DNA of 64,000 nucleotides, from contig CP050294.1 in the NCBI GenBank assembly GCA_014189435.1, positions 388,823 through 452,822 of the forward strand. Reading direction: 5' to 3'. Shown here piece by piece: positions 19,581 to 28,762 of this stretch. How positions within the stretch are numbered: position 1 is the stretch's first letter; every line of letters begins with the position of its first letter. The translations under genes and the position numbers were made by a program. The stretch comes from Mesorhizobium loti (lineage in GTDB: Bacteria > Pseudomonadota > Alphaproteobacteria > Rhizobiales > Rhizobiaceae). A model generated the notes under the pieces. The model did not search any database and had not been told where the DNA came from. It worked only from the letters and a program-made list of their open reading frames with translations.

Positions 19581-20963
19581 GTGACCAGGGATCATATCGA
19601 ATTGCTACCCCAGCTCAAAAAAGCGGTACGACTTAAGCCAATGCATGGCTATGCCTTGGTTCATGCTCGCCATCCATCACAGATTCGTATGGTCGATCCC
19701 TCTCACGCGTTCTTTCTGTCGCTGTGCGACAGAACACTCCTCACCTCCGAAATCGCCTATATCTATGGGCAGACATTTGGGCTTACGGATGTTGAAGCAA
19801 AGTCACAAGTAGATCAGCTGCTTAGGCTTTATCGGCAGTTTCTCACGTTCGAGGCTAAACCAAATCCAACCGAGCGATTTAGTCCGCAGAAATTCCTCTA
19901 CCCGGCCGATACACCCGCCATAGAACGCGCCACCTTTGGAAAGTGGCCCGTTCCTGCGGGAATCAGTTTCACTCTCACTTTCAACTGCAATTTCAGCTGT
20001 TCGTATTGCTACCAGGATCGCCACCAGAGGAGCGACAGACGCTGGAACCTGAACAAGTGCCTTGAACTGCTGGGCGAGGCGGCGGATTGGGGAGTCGTAT
20101 TTGTCGGCTTAACAGGTGGTGAGCCAACGCTTTTCGACGGCTGGCTTCAGGTAGTGGAGCGCACCCTCACGCTGGGTATGATTCCGGCCATGACCAGCAA
20201 CGGCACGGTGATAGGGACTTGTCCGGACATTGCCCTTCGGTTAGCAGCTGCGGGCATGGAAGAGATGACGATCAGCCTCGACGTGCCTTCACCCCAGTTA
20301 CACGACCAAGTTACGCGGTCACGCGGGCACTTCCCAAAGGTGATCGACGCGATCCGGTTTTTGCGGGCGGCGGGGATTCGGGTGGTGGTCAAGAGTGTGC
20401 TGACACCGACGACCCAACACGCAGTGGAAGAGACTATAGATCTGCTAGTGGATTTGGGTGTCGCGGAAGTCGGCATCTCCTACATGGAGAGTGGAGCCAT
20501 TAAGTCCCCTGCCAATCGCGCTCGCAAGATCTCCTCCAAGGAACTGGCCCGCGTAAGAAATCGGATTGAGCGAAAGCGAGAGCAGTATGCACAAATCTGT
20601 GCTGTGCATTCGCCAAAGGATTCCATCGGAAAGTGGAACGACAGCGAGTGGTATCCCTGCGGCGGCATCAATATGGGGATGTCAATATTTCCGAGCGGTG
20701 ACGTCGCAGTTTGTGACAAGATGCATGGGGTGAGGGCCTTTACCTACGGCAACGTGTTCAGCGCGGGACTCAAAGCAATCTGGGACAGTGAAGCGTTTGC
20801 TGTCCTTCGTGCGCGCACCGCGAACCCGAAGGTCGTTGATCCGGACTGCGCCCGCTGCAGCAAGTTGCACCTCTGTCGGACATCCTGCTTTGTTGATTCA
20901 TTCAACGTCACGGGAAGCTACTTCTGCAAGGCCCCGTCTTGCGGTGGTCCCTTCTTCAACTAG
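19581..20963 (+). CDS. Radical SAM-SPASM peptide maturase with PqqD-like N-terminus
   Basis: A 460-residue enzyme starting at GTG. Residues 1-95 look like a PqqD/RRE peptide-recognition domain (AVRLKPMHGYALV, DPSHAFFLSLCDRT). The radical SAM barrel has the cluster motif CNFSCSYC (Cys136, 140, 143), a GGEPTLF motif and TSNGT and SLDVPS strands. The C-terminal SPASM region is Cys rich (PCGG, CDKMHG, CARCSKLHLCRTSC and a final CKAPSCGG) and should hold two auxiliary iron-sulphur clusters. The upstream three-Cys peptide is the expected substrate. The domain set fits thioether-forming or other C-linked cross-linking enzymes; the exact chemistry is not readable. Confidence 0.9.
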   Translation: MTRDHIELLPQLKKAVRLKPMHGYALVHARHPSQIRMVDPSHAFFLSLCDRTLLTSEIAYIYGQTFGLTDVEAKSQVDQLLRLYRQFLTFEAKPNPTERFSPQKFLYPADTPAIERATFGKWPVPAGISFTLTFNCNFSCSYCYQDRHQRSDRRWNLNKCLELLGEAADWGVVFVGLTGGEPTLFDGWLQVVERTLTLGMIPAMTSNGTVIGTCPDIALRLAAAGMEEMTISLDVPSPQLHDQVTRSRGHFPKVIDAIRFLRAAGIRVVVKSVLTPTTQHAVEETIDLLVDLGVAEVGISYMESGAIKSPANRARKISSKELARVRNRIERKREQYAQICAVHSPKDSIGKWNDSEWYPCGGINMGMSIFPSGDVAVCDKMHGVRAFTYGNVFSAGLKAIWDSEAFAVLRARTANPKVVDPDCARCSKLHLCRTSCFVDSFNVTGSYFCKAPSCGGPFFN

Positions 20964-21089
20964 CTAGTTTTCGTCCACAAACGCTTCTTTTTGCGAGCAT
21001 TTGCAATGGTTTGTTGGCCGTTGGTGTGCGTTGAGCGGTATGGACAGGATCGAGGGCTGGCGATCGAGCAGAAAGGCGTTGTGGGCGGG

Positions 21090-21211
21090 CGTTGGTGCGC
21101 GGATATGAAATCGAACGCATTTCGATCTTTAATGTAGTTGGTTATGCCTGCGTGACTTGACGCCGGATAGACTCCGGGCGTGCCCATGCCAGCATGCGGT
21201 TGAGAACGATG
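21090..21211 (-). mobile_element. IS5-family end fragment
   Basis: These 122 bases repeat the left end of the IS5 copy at 36361-37470, including CGTTGGTGCGCGGATATG and the transposase C-terminal codons (RMLAWARPESIRRQVTQA on the minus strand). The rest of the element is replaced by the IS21-type terminus at 21213. Confidence 0.85.
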
Positions 21212-21212
21212 T

Positions 21213-21285
21213 GCGACGCGGCAATCAACATGAGAGCGCAGCGTCAATCAGGGGGTCTTCCGCATATTTGGTGCAGGTGCCGGGA
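21213..21285 (+). repeat. IS21-type terminus repeat, copy 2
   Basis: The same sequence as 136-203 in the opposite orientation, with a few substitutions. It separates an IS5 fragment from an ISL3 fragment. Copies 1 and 2 also share the outer part (CTTCCGCATATTTGGTGCAG), which copy 3 lacks. Confidence 0.6.
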
Positions 21286-21347
21286 TTCACGGGCGGTGCG
21301 AATGAGTCCATAGAGTCGGAATCGCAGTCGTCGCCGGTGATTCGCCC

Positions 21348-21765
21348 GTGCTCCATGCCTTCCGCTCGCTGGTCTCGCCCGAGCTTTCGATTGTCCAAAT
21401 TCTCCCAGAGGCCGACAAGGTGGTGCTTGTGGCCCGGCCGAAGGCGACAGAATCGTGCTGTCCCTCCTGCGGCTGCCGAACCGGCCGCGTCCACAGCCAC
21501 TACATGCGCCGGGTGGCTGATCTGCCGTGGCAGGGACGGGTTGTCGAAATCCGGCTTCACGCCAGGCGGTTCCGTTGCGCCGATCCGCAATGCCGTCAGC
21601 GGATCTTTACGGAACGATTGCCGGAAACGGTGCAGCCAAGAGCGAGACGCACCGCCCGCCTCGGCGAGAGCCATCTGGCGATCGGCTTCGCGGTCGGCGG
21701 CGAATCCGGCTCCCGCCTGTCGCGCAAACTCGCCATGCCGGTAAGCGGCGACACGCTGTTGCGGA
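21348..21765 (+). pseudogene. ISL3-family transposase, N-terminal fragment
   Basis: About 139 codons of an ISL3-type transposase. The N-terminal zinc finger (CCPSCGCRTGRVHSHYMRR), the DLPWQGRVVEIRLHARRFRC segment (read as two adjoining parts) and RIFTERLP are diagnostic. The frame is cut at 21766 by the left end of an IS66 element, and no C-terminal part occurs at the other side of that element. Confidence 0.82.
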
Positions 21766-21822
21766 GTAAGCGATGCGCCAAGGCACCTTGCAAGAGGCCG
21801 ATGAACATGGAGTTTTCGAGCC

Positions 21823-22260
21823 ATGACATTGGAACATGCAAGGGGCGATATGGTCGCCGAGTTAAGCGGCGCCGCGGCGACCGAAGAGCTTACAACGGTG
21901 CGCGGGCGCGTGCGGCAACGAAGGCTGTGGAGTTGCACTGAGAAGCGCGCGTTGGTCGATCTGGCGAGCGCGGCGGGGTCGTCGGTGACCGAGGTCGCGG
22001 AGGCGTTCGGCGTAGCTCCGTCACAGCTCTATGCCTGGCGCAAGCAGATGGCCGGCGGCGAGCTCGAGGCCGATCAGGCGATGGCAACTTTCGCGCGGAT
22101 CGAAGTGAACGATCTGCCCGAGGTCGAGCGTCCCGTCGCCGATTGCCCGGACCCGGCCGGCAGGATCGTCGTGGCCTTTCCGAACGGCGCGCGATTGCGG
22201 ATCGAGGGGACCGTCGATCCGACGGCGCTACGTATCGTCCTGGCGGAGTTGACCAGTTGA
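21823..22260 (+). CDS. tnpA: IS66 TnpA-like helix-turn-helix protein
   Basis: A 145-residue accessory protein of IS66 transposition. The helix-turn-helix reads RALVDLASAAGSSVTEVAEA, then FGVAPSQLYAWRKQM, as in IS66 OrfA. The C-terminal half (RIVVAFPNGARLRIEG) is the usual DNA-contact beta segment. The start at 21823 has GGAG about ten bases upstream. Its stop overlaps the start of tnpB. Confidence 0.88.
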   Translation: MTLEHARGDMVAELSGAAATEELTTVRGRVRQRRLWSCTEKRALVDLASAAGSSVTEVAEAFGVAPSQLYAWRKQMAGGELEADQAMATFARIEVNDLPEVERPVADCPDPAGRIVVAFPNGARLRIEGTVDPTALRIVLAELTS

Positions 22261-22607
22261 TCACAGTGGTGCCGACCGACCGGATTTACTTGTGCTGCGG
22301 TGAGACCGATATGCGCCGCGGGATCAACAGCCTGGCGCGGATGGTGCAGCAGGTGCTCGCGCTCGACCCGCATACCGGCGCGATCTTCTGCTTCCGTGGA
22401 CGCAAGGGTCATATCATCAAGGTTTTGGCGCATGACGACCAGGGGTTCTGCCTTTTTACAAAACGGCTTTCCGATGGTTGTTTCGCCTGGCCGACCACCA
22501 AGGATCAGGTGACCGTGTCGCTCACTAAGGCACAGCTTTCGCTACTTTTGGACGGGATCGATTGGCGCCGGCCGAACAAGATTTATCGACCACGTCTGGC
22601 CGGCTAA
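22257..22607 (+). CDS. tnpB: IS66 TnpB (Orf2) protein
   Basis: A protein of about 116 residues that begins at TTG 22257 (or GTG 22266), overlapping the tnpA stop. It has the hallmark order of IS66 Orf2: DRIYLCCGETDMRRGINSLA, then FCFRGRKGHIIKVL, a DDQGFCLFTKRL stretch and FAWP. The length is normal for the family. TnpB is needed for IS66 transposition, but its biochemical role is not settled. Confidence 0.9.
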   Translation: MITVVPTDRIYLCCGETDMRRGINSLARMVQQVLALDPHTGAIFCFRGRKGHIIKVLAHDDQGFCLFTKRLSDGCFAWPTTKDQVTVSLTKAQLSLLLDGIDWRRPNKIYRPRLAG

Positions 22608-24293
22608 ATTCGGCCGTTCTCATTGATTTTGTGTCGATTTTGCTTCCGTAGACGAGGTCTTTCGGGTATGTAATTTGGGTGTCGGAACAAGCTCCCTCCA
22701 TCGCTGATTTCCTCGCCCGGATCGCCACTCTGGAGGCGGCGGTTTGTGCCCGTGACATCGCCATTGCCGAACGGGATGAGCAGCTGCGAAGAGAGCGCGC
22801 CGAGGCCGCGCTTCGCATCCAGCGCCTGCAGCTGCGGATCGATCGCTTCAACCGCAAGGCCTTCGGCCGCTCCTCCGAGAAGCTCGGCCAGATGCAGCTC
22901 GAACTCGAAGATCTCGAGACCGATTTCGCCGCCAGCGTGCCCGATCTCGAACTGCCTATCGTCGCGGACAGCGACAAGGTGCGGGTGTTGCCGGTGCGTA
23001 AGCTCAACCCGAACCTGCCGCGCAAGCGGGTCGTTCGCGAGCCCTCTTGCGCATGTTGCCCGGGCTGCGGCGGCGATCTTCGCGCCATGGGCGAAGATGG
23101 CGACGAGATGCTCGATCTGGTGGCTCAGGCCTGGCAGGTGATCGAGACCATTAGACCCAAGTACAGCTGCCGGACCTGCGATAAAATCATCCAGGCGCCC
23201 GCACCAGCCAAGGCCATTGCACGCGGTAAGCTCAGCTATGCTGCGCTCGCCCATATCATGATGGCCAAGTGGGGTTATCATCTGCCCTTCTACCGTCAGG
23301 TACAGATGATGGCCGCCAAGGGCGTCGATATCGAGCGTTCCACGCTTGCGCGCAGCGCCGGCTACGCCGCCGCTTTGCTCGATCCCATCTACAACCGCAT
23401 CCGTGAGATCGGCCGTACCCGCAGCAAGATTCACACCGACGACACGCGGCTTCCGATCCTGGCGCCCGGCACCGGCAAGACACACAAGGGCGCGCTCTGG
23501 GTTTATGTCGCCGACGACCGCAACTCGGGTTCGAAGGAGCCGCCGATCGCCTGGTATCGCGCCACCATGGGCCGCGCCGGCGAGAGCGTGATGAGCGAAC
23601 TCGCCGGATTTGCCGGCACGCTCCAAGCCGACGGATTCAGCGGCTATAACCAGCTCTACAAGGGCGGCGCCATTCGAGAAGCAGCCTGCCTGGCCCATCT
23701 GCGTCGCAAGATATTCGACGTTCACGACAGCCAGCCGACCGAGCTCAGCACGACGGCGATGGCCGGTATCCAGGCGGTCTACCGGATCGAGGAAGAGATA
23801 CGGGGACTCCCGCCCGCCGAGAGATTGGCCGCACGACGAAGTCGGACCCGACCACTGGTCCGGGCGCTGCGACGACAGCTCACGCGCCAGGGCAACGGTT
23901 TGTCGCGCCATGCGGATATTGCGAAGGCCTTCGCCTATGGCACCAGACGATGGCGCGCGTTCAATCGCTTCCTCTACGATGGCCAGCTCGAGCCCGACAA
24001 CCTGATCGCGGAGCGGGCCATTCGTGGATTTACAGTCGGCCGACGCAACTGGCTTTTCTCGGGCAACTTCGCCGCGGCGGAGCGGTCAGCGGTCATGCTC
24101 AGCATCATCGAGACCTGCAAGCTCTGCGGCGTCGATGCCGAAGCCTACATGGCCGATGTCACCGAGCGCATCCAGAACGACTGGCCAGCCTCGCGATGGG
24201 ATGAGCTGATGCCGTGTTGGGGTGGACGGCTCCCAACGGCATCGCGATGTGCCAGAATGAGTTCGTTGAAAGCTCAATCGAGGGAGACCGTCC

Positions 24294-25328
24294 GTGGAAG
24301 AGATTATCCGAATTGGTGTCGATACGTCAAAGAGCGTTTTCCAATTGCATGGCGTGAACGCAGCCGAGCAACCAATCCTGCGCAAGAAGCTTTCGCGTAG
24401 GGAGATGGTGAAATTCTTCGAGAAAGCACCACCGACCACCGTCGCACTCGAAGCTTGCGGTGGCTCTCATCATTGGGCGAGGTTGTTAGGTTCCTTTGGC
24501 CACGACGTAAAATTGATCGCGCCGCAATTGGCCAAGCCTTATGTCAAGCGCGGCAAGAACGACGCGGCGGATGCGGAAGCCTTGTGTGAGGCGATGAGCC
24601 GACCCACCATGCGCTTCGTGCCGGTAAAGAGCGCGGAACAGCAGGCTTCGTTAATGCTGGTCGGTGTGCGAGAGAGACTCATCCGCAATCGGACACAGCT
24701 TGCCAACGCTATTCGCGGTTTTGCCATGGAGTTCGGCATCGTCGCGGCCACCGGCATGTGCCGGATCGAACCGCTATTGGAGCGCATTGCGGCCGATCAA
24801 GCCCTGCCTGAATTGGCCCGCGAGCTCTTTGCCATGCATGGCGTTGAGTATCGAGACTTGCTTGCCGAAACGAAAGTCGTCGAGGAGAAATTAACCGCGT
24901 TGCATCGCTCCGATGAATGCAGCAGGCGCCTGGCCGAAATTCCGGGTGTCGGACCGGTCGGCGCGTCGCTTTTGATGATGAAGACCCCAGATCCCCGAAC
25001 GTTCAAGTCAGGTCGCGATTTTGCCGCTTGGATAGGACTCACGCCCAAAGACCATTCCACCGCAGGCAAGATCAGGCTCGGGGTGATCACCCGAGCTGGC
25101 GACGAAATGCTGAGGAGCATATTGGTGGTTGGCGCAACTGCCCTTCTTCAGCATGTCAGAACAGGTCGAAGCAGACATGCTTCCCGATGGCTGATCGAAC
25201 TCCTGCAACGGAAGAAACCGAAGCTTGTGGCGGTGGCGCTCGCGAATAAGATCGCCCGAATTGCCTGGAAGCTTATGGTGAGCGGCGAAACGTACCGGCG
25301 ACCGGAAGAACAAACACAGGCAATTTAG
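24294..25328 (+). CDS. IS110-family recombinase/transposase (IS1111-type)
   Basis: A 344-residue recombinase starting at GTG. The N-terminal RuvC-like DEDD part shows IRIGVDTSKSVFQLH (first Asp), VALEACGGSHHWARLL (Glu) and KRGKNDAADAEALCEA (the paired Asp residues). The C-terminal half has the helix-hairpin motif EIPGVGPVGASLLM and the catalytic-Ser region around RTFKSGRDFAAWIGLTP. It is full length for the family and apparently intact. Confidence 0.92.
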   Translation: MEEIIRIGVDTSKSVFQLHGVNAAEQPILRKKLSRREMVKFFEKAPPTTVALEACGGSHHWARLLGSFGHDVKLIAPQLAKPYVKRGKNDAADAEALCEAMSRPTMRFVPVKSAEQQASLMLVGVRERLIRNRTQLANAIRGFAMEFGIVAATGMCRIEPLLERIAADQALPELARELFAMHGVEYRDLLAETKVVEEKLTALHRSDECSRRLAEIPGVGPVGASLLMMKTPDPRTFKSGRDFAAWIGLTPKDHSTAGKIRLGVITRAGDEMLRSILVVGATALLQHVRTGRSRHASRWLIELLQRKKPKLVAVALANKIARIAWKLMVSGETYRRPEEQTQAI

Positions 25329-25596
25329 GAAATTGGCCACCACGGCGAGCACGATAAAAATGCTACCGTGTTGAGCTGATGCTGTGAACTTGCAAGAGAA
25401 AAGCAGATGGTGCGATCGATCGATCCAAGACGCGTGACACTCCGCCAATTCCAGTGGCCTTTCGAGGTCGTTGCCGTGTTAGGAACACGCGTTGCGGAAA
25501 CCATCTTGGCCAGTGGTCATGTGCGACCACACACAAAGGCCGCACATATGGATGCAAGCGATCCGATCAAAAATATCCGCAAAAAACACTTGCAAG
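25329..25596 (+). ncRNA. Possible bridge RNA region of the IS1111-type element
   Basis: About 270 bp of non-coding element DNA lie between the recombinase stop and the right inverted repeat. Only about 80 bp lie on the other side. IS1111-type members encode their bispecific bridge RNA in the right end, so this is the expected location. I did not fold the sequence; the call rests on family knowledge and the asymmetry of the ends. Confidence 0.4.
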
Positions 25597-25657
25597 TGGG
25601 AGCCGTCCACATATGGAATTGGGTGCGCCGCCAAGCGATGCCGCTCTCCTTGGCGGC

Positions 25658-26259
25658 ATGAGCGCAATCGATGACATGGCGCTGTCGGACGAGGCGCTCG
25701 AGGCCTGGATGGCCATCAAACCCGCCCCCGCCCGCTGGTGCGGACGATGTCGGCGCTGGATGGCTTCGTAACGGCGGCGGTCACCGGGCCGCGGTTCCCG
25801 GACCCGCAATACTGGATGTGCCCGCTCATGGGGTTGCCGCGCGACGTCTTGGCCAAAGGATCTGCAACCGATCACGCCGTGTTTGCCAGCGTCGCCAGGA
25901 TCCACAACCGGATCAACGAGACGCTCTTCGACAGACCGCAGGATTATGCGCCCCGTTTCGCCACCAAGCCCAGCGGCGGCATCGACCCGCGGCCGTGGTG
26001 CCAGGGGTTCTACGCGGCCATCAATCTCAACATCAAAAAATGGAAACGGCTACTCGACCTCGACAACCCCAACCACGGCCTGCTGCTGCCGATCCTGATC
26101 TACTGCGTCGACAAAAAGGGGCGGCCCGTCCTCGGCAAGCCCAGGCCAGGGCCAGAGACCGCGCGCTTCATCGAGCATGAGGCCTACAAAGACATCGCCC
26201 TCGTCATCCCCGCCCTGCGCGAACTCCACTACGTCACCCGTTATGACGATCCGCAGTGA
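25658..26259 (+). pseudogene. IS66-linked UPF0149/YecA-like accessory gene, frameshifted
   Basis: The gene starts by ATGA overlap with the tnpC stop (MSAIDDMALSDEALEAWM, then AIKPAPA). It continues in another frame from MSALDGFVTAAVTGPRFPD through the CPLMGLP segment to HYVTRYDDPQ. Both halves together make a UPF0149-type protein of about 200 residues of the kind that accompanies some IS66 elements. The switch falls in the C-rich run near 25725-25740 (CCCGCCCCCGCCCGC), so slippage, mutation or a base error are all possible. Confidence 0.7.
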
Positions 26260-26341
26260 TCGGCGGCGACGCGGACCAACGGCTTCCTACTATCTACTAT
26301 AGAGCACTATTTCGGGAAAGGTGCCTTGGCGCATCGCTTAC

Positions 26342-27108
26342 GATTGCGGCGATATGCTGGTCCCTTTGGCCGGCAGGTCTATCGTCGAATGGTTCGACCG
26401 CGTTGACGCGAGGCGGAATGACGATTGCGGCGGCAGCGCTGTGATCGATGACTGCGTCGTAAGTCGGTTTTCCGTCATAGGCGCCGTCAGCAGTAAACTG
26501 TCCGATCGGACCGCCAATCTGGTCGAGTAGTGGCTCACTTGAGAGACATCGCCAGTGTCCTGATCAGTCAGGGTATGGGCAATGATCTCGCCGCTGTCGG
26601 CATCCAGTGCCAGATGCAGCTTGCGCCAACTGCGACGGGATCTGGCGCCGTGCTTCTCCTCCAGCCACTGACCCGCGCCGTAGACCTGCAGGCCGGTGCT
26701 GTCGACAAGAACATGCACTGGTCCCTCCGGCGCAACCTGGCGATCATGCCGTTTGTTGGGCGATTGCCATTTCCGCGCCCGACGGCTCAGGGTGGTATGA
26801 TCGGGGACAGCGAGCGCCAGCCCCATCAGTTGCAGCACCGATTCCAGCAAGCCTTCTGCCTGGCGCAGCCGCAGGCCAAACACAAGGCCCAGCGTCAAGG
26901 TGGTCTCGATCGCCAGATCAGAATAGCGGTGCTGGCCGCCACGGGTCTTGCGTCTTGGCGCTTGCCACCTGGACAGGGCTTCCGGCGTCACCCACAGGGT
27001 CAAACTGCCGCGATGACGAAGTCCTGCCTCATATTCTGGCCAGTTCGTCACCCTGAACTTCATCTTCTCAATATGATGGCGGCGGCTGGTATTGTGTTTG
27101 AAAGGCAT
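26342..27108 (-). pseudogene. IS5-family transposase copy A, frameshifted and 3'-truncated
   Basis: The transposase begins MPFKHNTSRRHHIEKMKFRV and follows the IS5 pattern (PDHTTLSRRARKW, HVLVDSTGLQVYGAGQWL with a catalytic Asp, KLHLALDADSGEI). After SQV the frame is lost because one T is missing relative to copy B (37488-38152). The gene is cut at 26342 by the right end of IS66. The right end of the element lies near 27175. Confidence 0.85.
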
Positions 27109-27174
27109 GGCTACGCTACAAAGGCTATTGCGGTTACCGCTTGCCTAAACCCACACCAATAAAAGATCCGTGCA

Positions 27175-27433
27175 CCATGTGTAGACGCCCGTTTGGCAAG
27201 AGGAATCTTTAGTTGGCATTGCGCGTTGTCGGGTGCTGACATGTGTCCGGCCTGTGTTGCGGCTTTCACACATGCCGCGGGCCCTTATGGTGTTCGCAGG
27301 TCAGGTCCAAATCAACGCCGCGTGCTCTTGAGACACTTTGGTGCACACTGGTTTTCCTGATCCCGTCTCACGACCGTTGCGCCATACTTCCGATGACCTC
27401 TCTCGCTGCGACGTCCCCTCGGTTACGTTGGCT
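27175..27433. other. Non-coding tail of IS110 copy 1
   Basis: About 260 bp between the outer end of the IS5 element and the IS110 stop codon. No gene is seen. On the minus strand it lies downstream of the transposase and may include the right end of that IS110 element and its possible RNA region. Confidence 0.35.
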
Positions 27434-28463
27434 TTAGACCGCAGCAACCGGAGCTCTGTATATTCCTCCCTTGGCCATGATAGCCCAGATCATTCGCGCC
27501 ATCTTGTTGGCAAGCGCCACCCTCACCAGCATCGGTGGTTTATGCGCCAGCATCTTGGCCAGCCACGTGCCTGGTGTTGCACCCTTGCGGGCGGGCGCGC
27601 CACACAAGCTCGCTATTGGCCCCTATGATCAGGAGCCGCCGCAGAGATCGATCCCCCATCTTCGTCGTGGAGCCGAGACGCTGTTTGCCGCCTGTCGAAT
27701 GTTGTCGCGGCACAAGCCCAAGCCATGCGGCGAAGTCCCGCCCACGTTTGAAGGTTTCAGGCGATGGCGCCAGAGCCACCAGTGCGGTGGCAATCAATGG
27801 GCCAATTCCGGGAACTGTCATCAACCGGCGTGCGGTCTCATCTTCACGAGCCCGGCGCACAATCTGTGCATCCAGCACGCGAATCTGATCATTCAGTTGG
27901 GACAAGCTTGCTGTCAGAAACCGCAGAGCAGTCCGCGCAGTTTCTGGAAGAGCCGTTTGCGGATCCTCAATCATCGCAATCAGTTTCGAAGCGAAGCTTA
28001 AACCCTGCGGCACGACTTCACCAAATTCCGCAAGGTGGCCGCGCAGCGCATTGATGGTCTGCGTGCGCTGCCGGATCAGCAGATCGCGGGTGCGCAACAC
28101 CACTGCTGCGGCTTGTCTTTCTTCGCTCTTCACGGCAACAAAGCGCATCGTTGGTCGTTGCGCCGCCTCGCAGATCGCCTCAGCATCAGCCATGTCGTTC
28201 TTCTGCCGCTTCAAAAAGGGCTTCACGTAGGCCGGTGGGATCATACGGACTTCGTGTCCCAAATGCCCTATCTCACGCGCCCAGAAATGCGAGCTTCCGC
28301 AGGCTTCCATCGCAACCAGGCACCGTGGCAGGCCACCAAAGAATTTCAAAACCCGCCCGCGCCGCAATTGCTTGCGAAACACAACAGCACCTGTTTCGTC
28401 AGCCCCGTGGACCTGAAACACGTTCTTGGCTAAATCCAAACCGATCGTACGAACTTCGCTCAT
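27434..28463 (-). pseudogene. IS110-family transposase, copy 1, frameshifted near the C-terminus
   Basis: The recombinase starts at 28463 (GGAGATGGGCATC before ATG) with MSEVRTIGLDLAKNVFQVHG, shows VAMEACGSSHFWAREI and KRQKNDMADAEAICEA, and later TVPGIGPLIATAL and GRDFAAWLGLVPRQHSTGG. After RRLLIIGAN the frame breaks near 27595. The true end (RKGATPGTWLAKMLAHKPP, then MLVRVALANKMARMIWAIM) lies in another frame up to the stop at 27434. The same break is present in copy 2, so it predates the duplication. Confidence 0.85.
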
Positions 28464-28545
28464 GATGCCCATCTCCAATGGTGGTTTAAACAACTCCACT
28501 TTGCCACACACTGCGGTCGTCGCGGGCGTCTACACCATCAACGCC

Positions 28546-28650
28546 TGACAGCACCTCAAGGGGAACCTGTAGTAGAGCCAGACTGCATGGGCGATGATCT
28601 GCGGCGCGAAACGATGGCGCTTGTAGCTGACGGTTGCGGCGTTCATGCCG
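28546..28650 (-). mobile_element. IS6-family transposase, N-terminal fragment
   Basis: On the minus strand, MNAATVSYKRHRFAPQIIAH, then AVWLYYRFPL, gives the first 30 or so codons of an IS6 transposase of a third subtype. It is cut at 28546 by the end of the 2.1 kb repeat. The IS6 outer end should lie shortly beyond 28650. Confidence 0.75.
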
Positions 28651-28762
28651 TCGCGTTATGCCGCAAATCCCTGACCGCGAGTTAAGTTGATAACGCCGAC
28701 AGAACAGTTGCGTCAAGGCGAATCGTGCGGCGCGCGGCCATGCGGTGGACATGGTTTTCTCT

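Larger units (their letters stand above)
24216..25613 (+). mobile_element. IS110-family (IS1111-type) element inside IS66 tnpC
   Basis: The element carries subterminal 14-bp inverted repeats, GTGGACGGCTCCCA at 24222-24235 and its complement at 25597-25610, a trait of the IS1111 subgroup. Both junctions keep the dinucleotide TG of the target (24214-24215 and 25614-25615), consistent with recombination at a two-base core. The non-coding stretch after the recombinase (25329-25613) is where this subgroup would encode its guide RNA. Confidence 0.88.
22679..25661 (+). pseudogene. tnpC: IS66 TnpC transposase, interrupted near its C-terminus by IS110
   Basis: TnpC is the DDE transposase of IS66. The first 512 codons (22679-24215) show the coiled-coil N-terminus, the zinc motif CCPGCGGDL with CRTC, a HTDDTRLP catalytic segment, LQADGFSGYNQLY and the C-terminal Glu region (DNLIAERAIRGFTVGRRNWL). 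Translation then enters an IS110 element after RWDELMP. The missing end, WNWVRRQAMPLSLAA and a stop, lies at 25614-25661. Removing 24216-25613 with one TG core restores the frame exactly. As it stands the protein reads through to a foreign tail. Confidence 0.9.
21766..26341 (+). mobile_element. IS66-family insertion sequence containing a nested IS110-family element
   Basis: Perfect 24-bp inverted ends (21766-21789, beginning GTAAGCGATGCG; 26318-26341, ending CGCATCGCTTAC) bound tnpA, tnpB, tnpC and a UPF0149-like accessory gene. An IS1111-type IS110 element of about 1.4 kb lies inside tnpC. IS66 normally makes an 8-bp target duplication. The flanks here are GTTGCGGA and GATTGCGG and do not match, and they belong to different elements (ISL3 at the left, IS5 at the right). 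One flank has therefore been exchanged by recombination or deletion. Confidence 0.88.
26441..28545. repeat. 2.1 kb direct repeat, copy 1
   Basis: Nearly identical to 37488-39586. It holds the 5' part of an IS5 element and an IS110 element with its frameshift. It starts at TGATCGATGACTGCG and ends at CACCATCAACGCC. Differences are few: single-base indels in IS5 and a 3-base difference in the IS110 gene (28054 region). Confidence 0.9.

Noticed and set aside
22604..23911. 435-codon minus-strand frame opposite IS66 tnpC
   Set aside because: Antisense to a conserved transposase; no motif.
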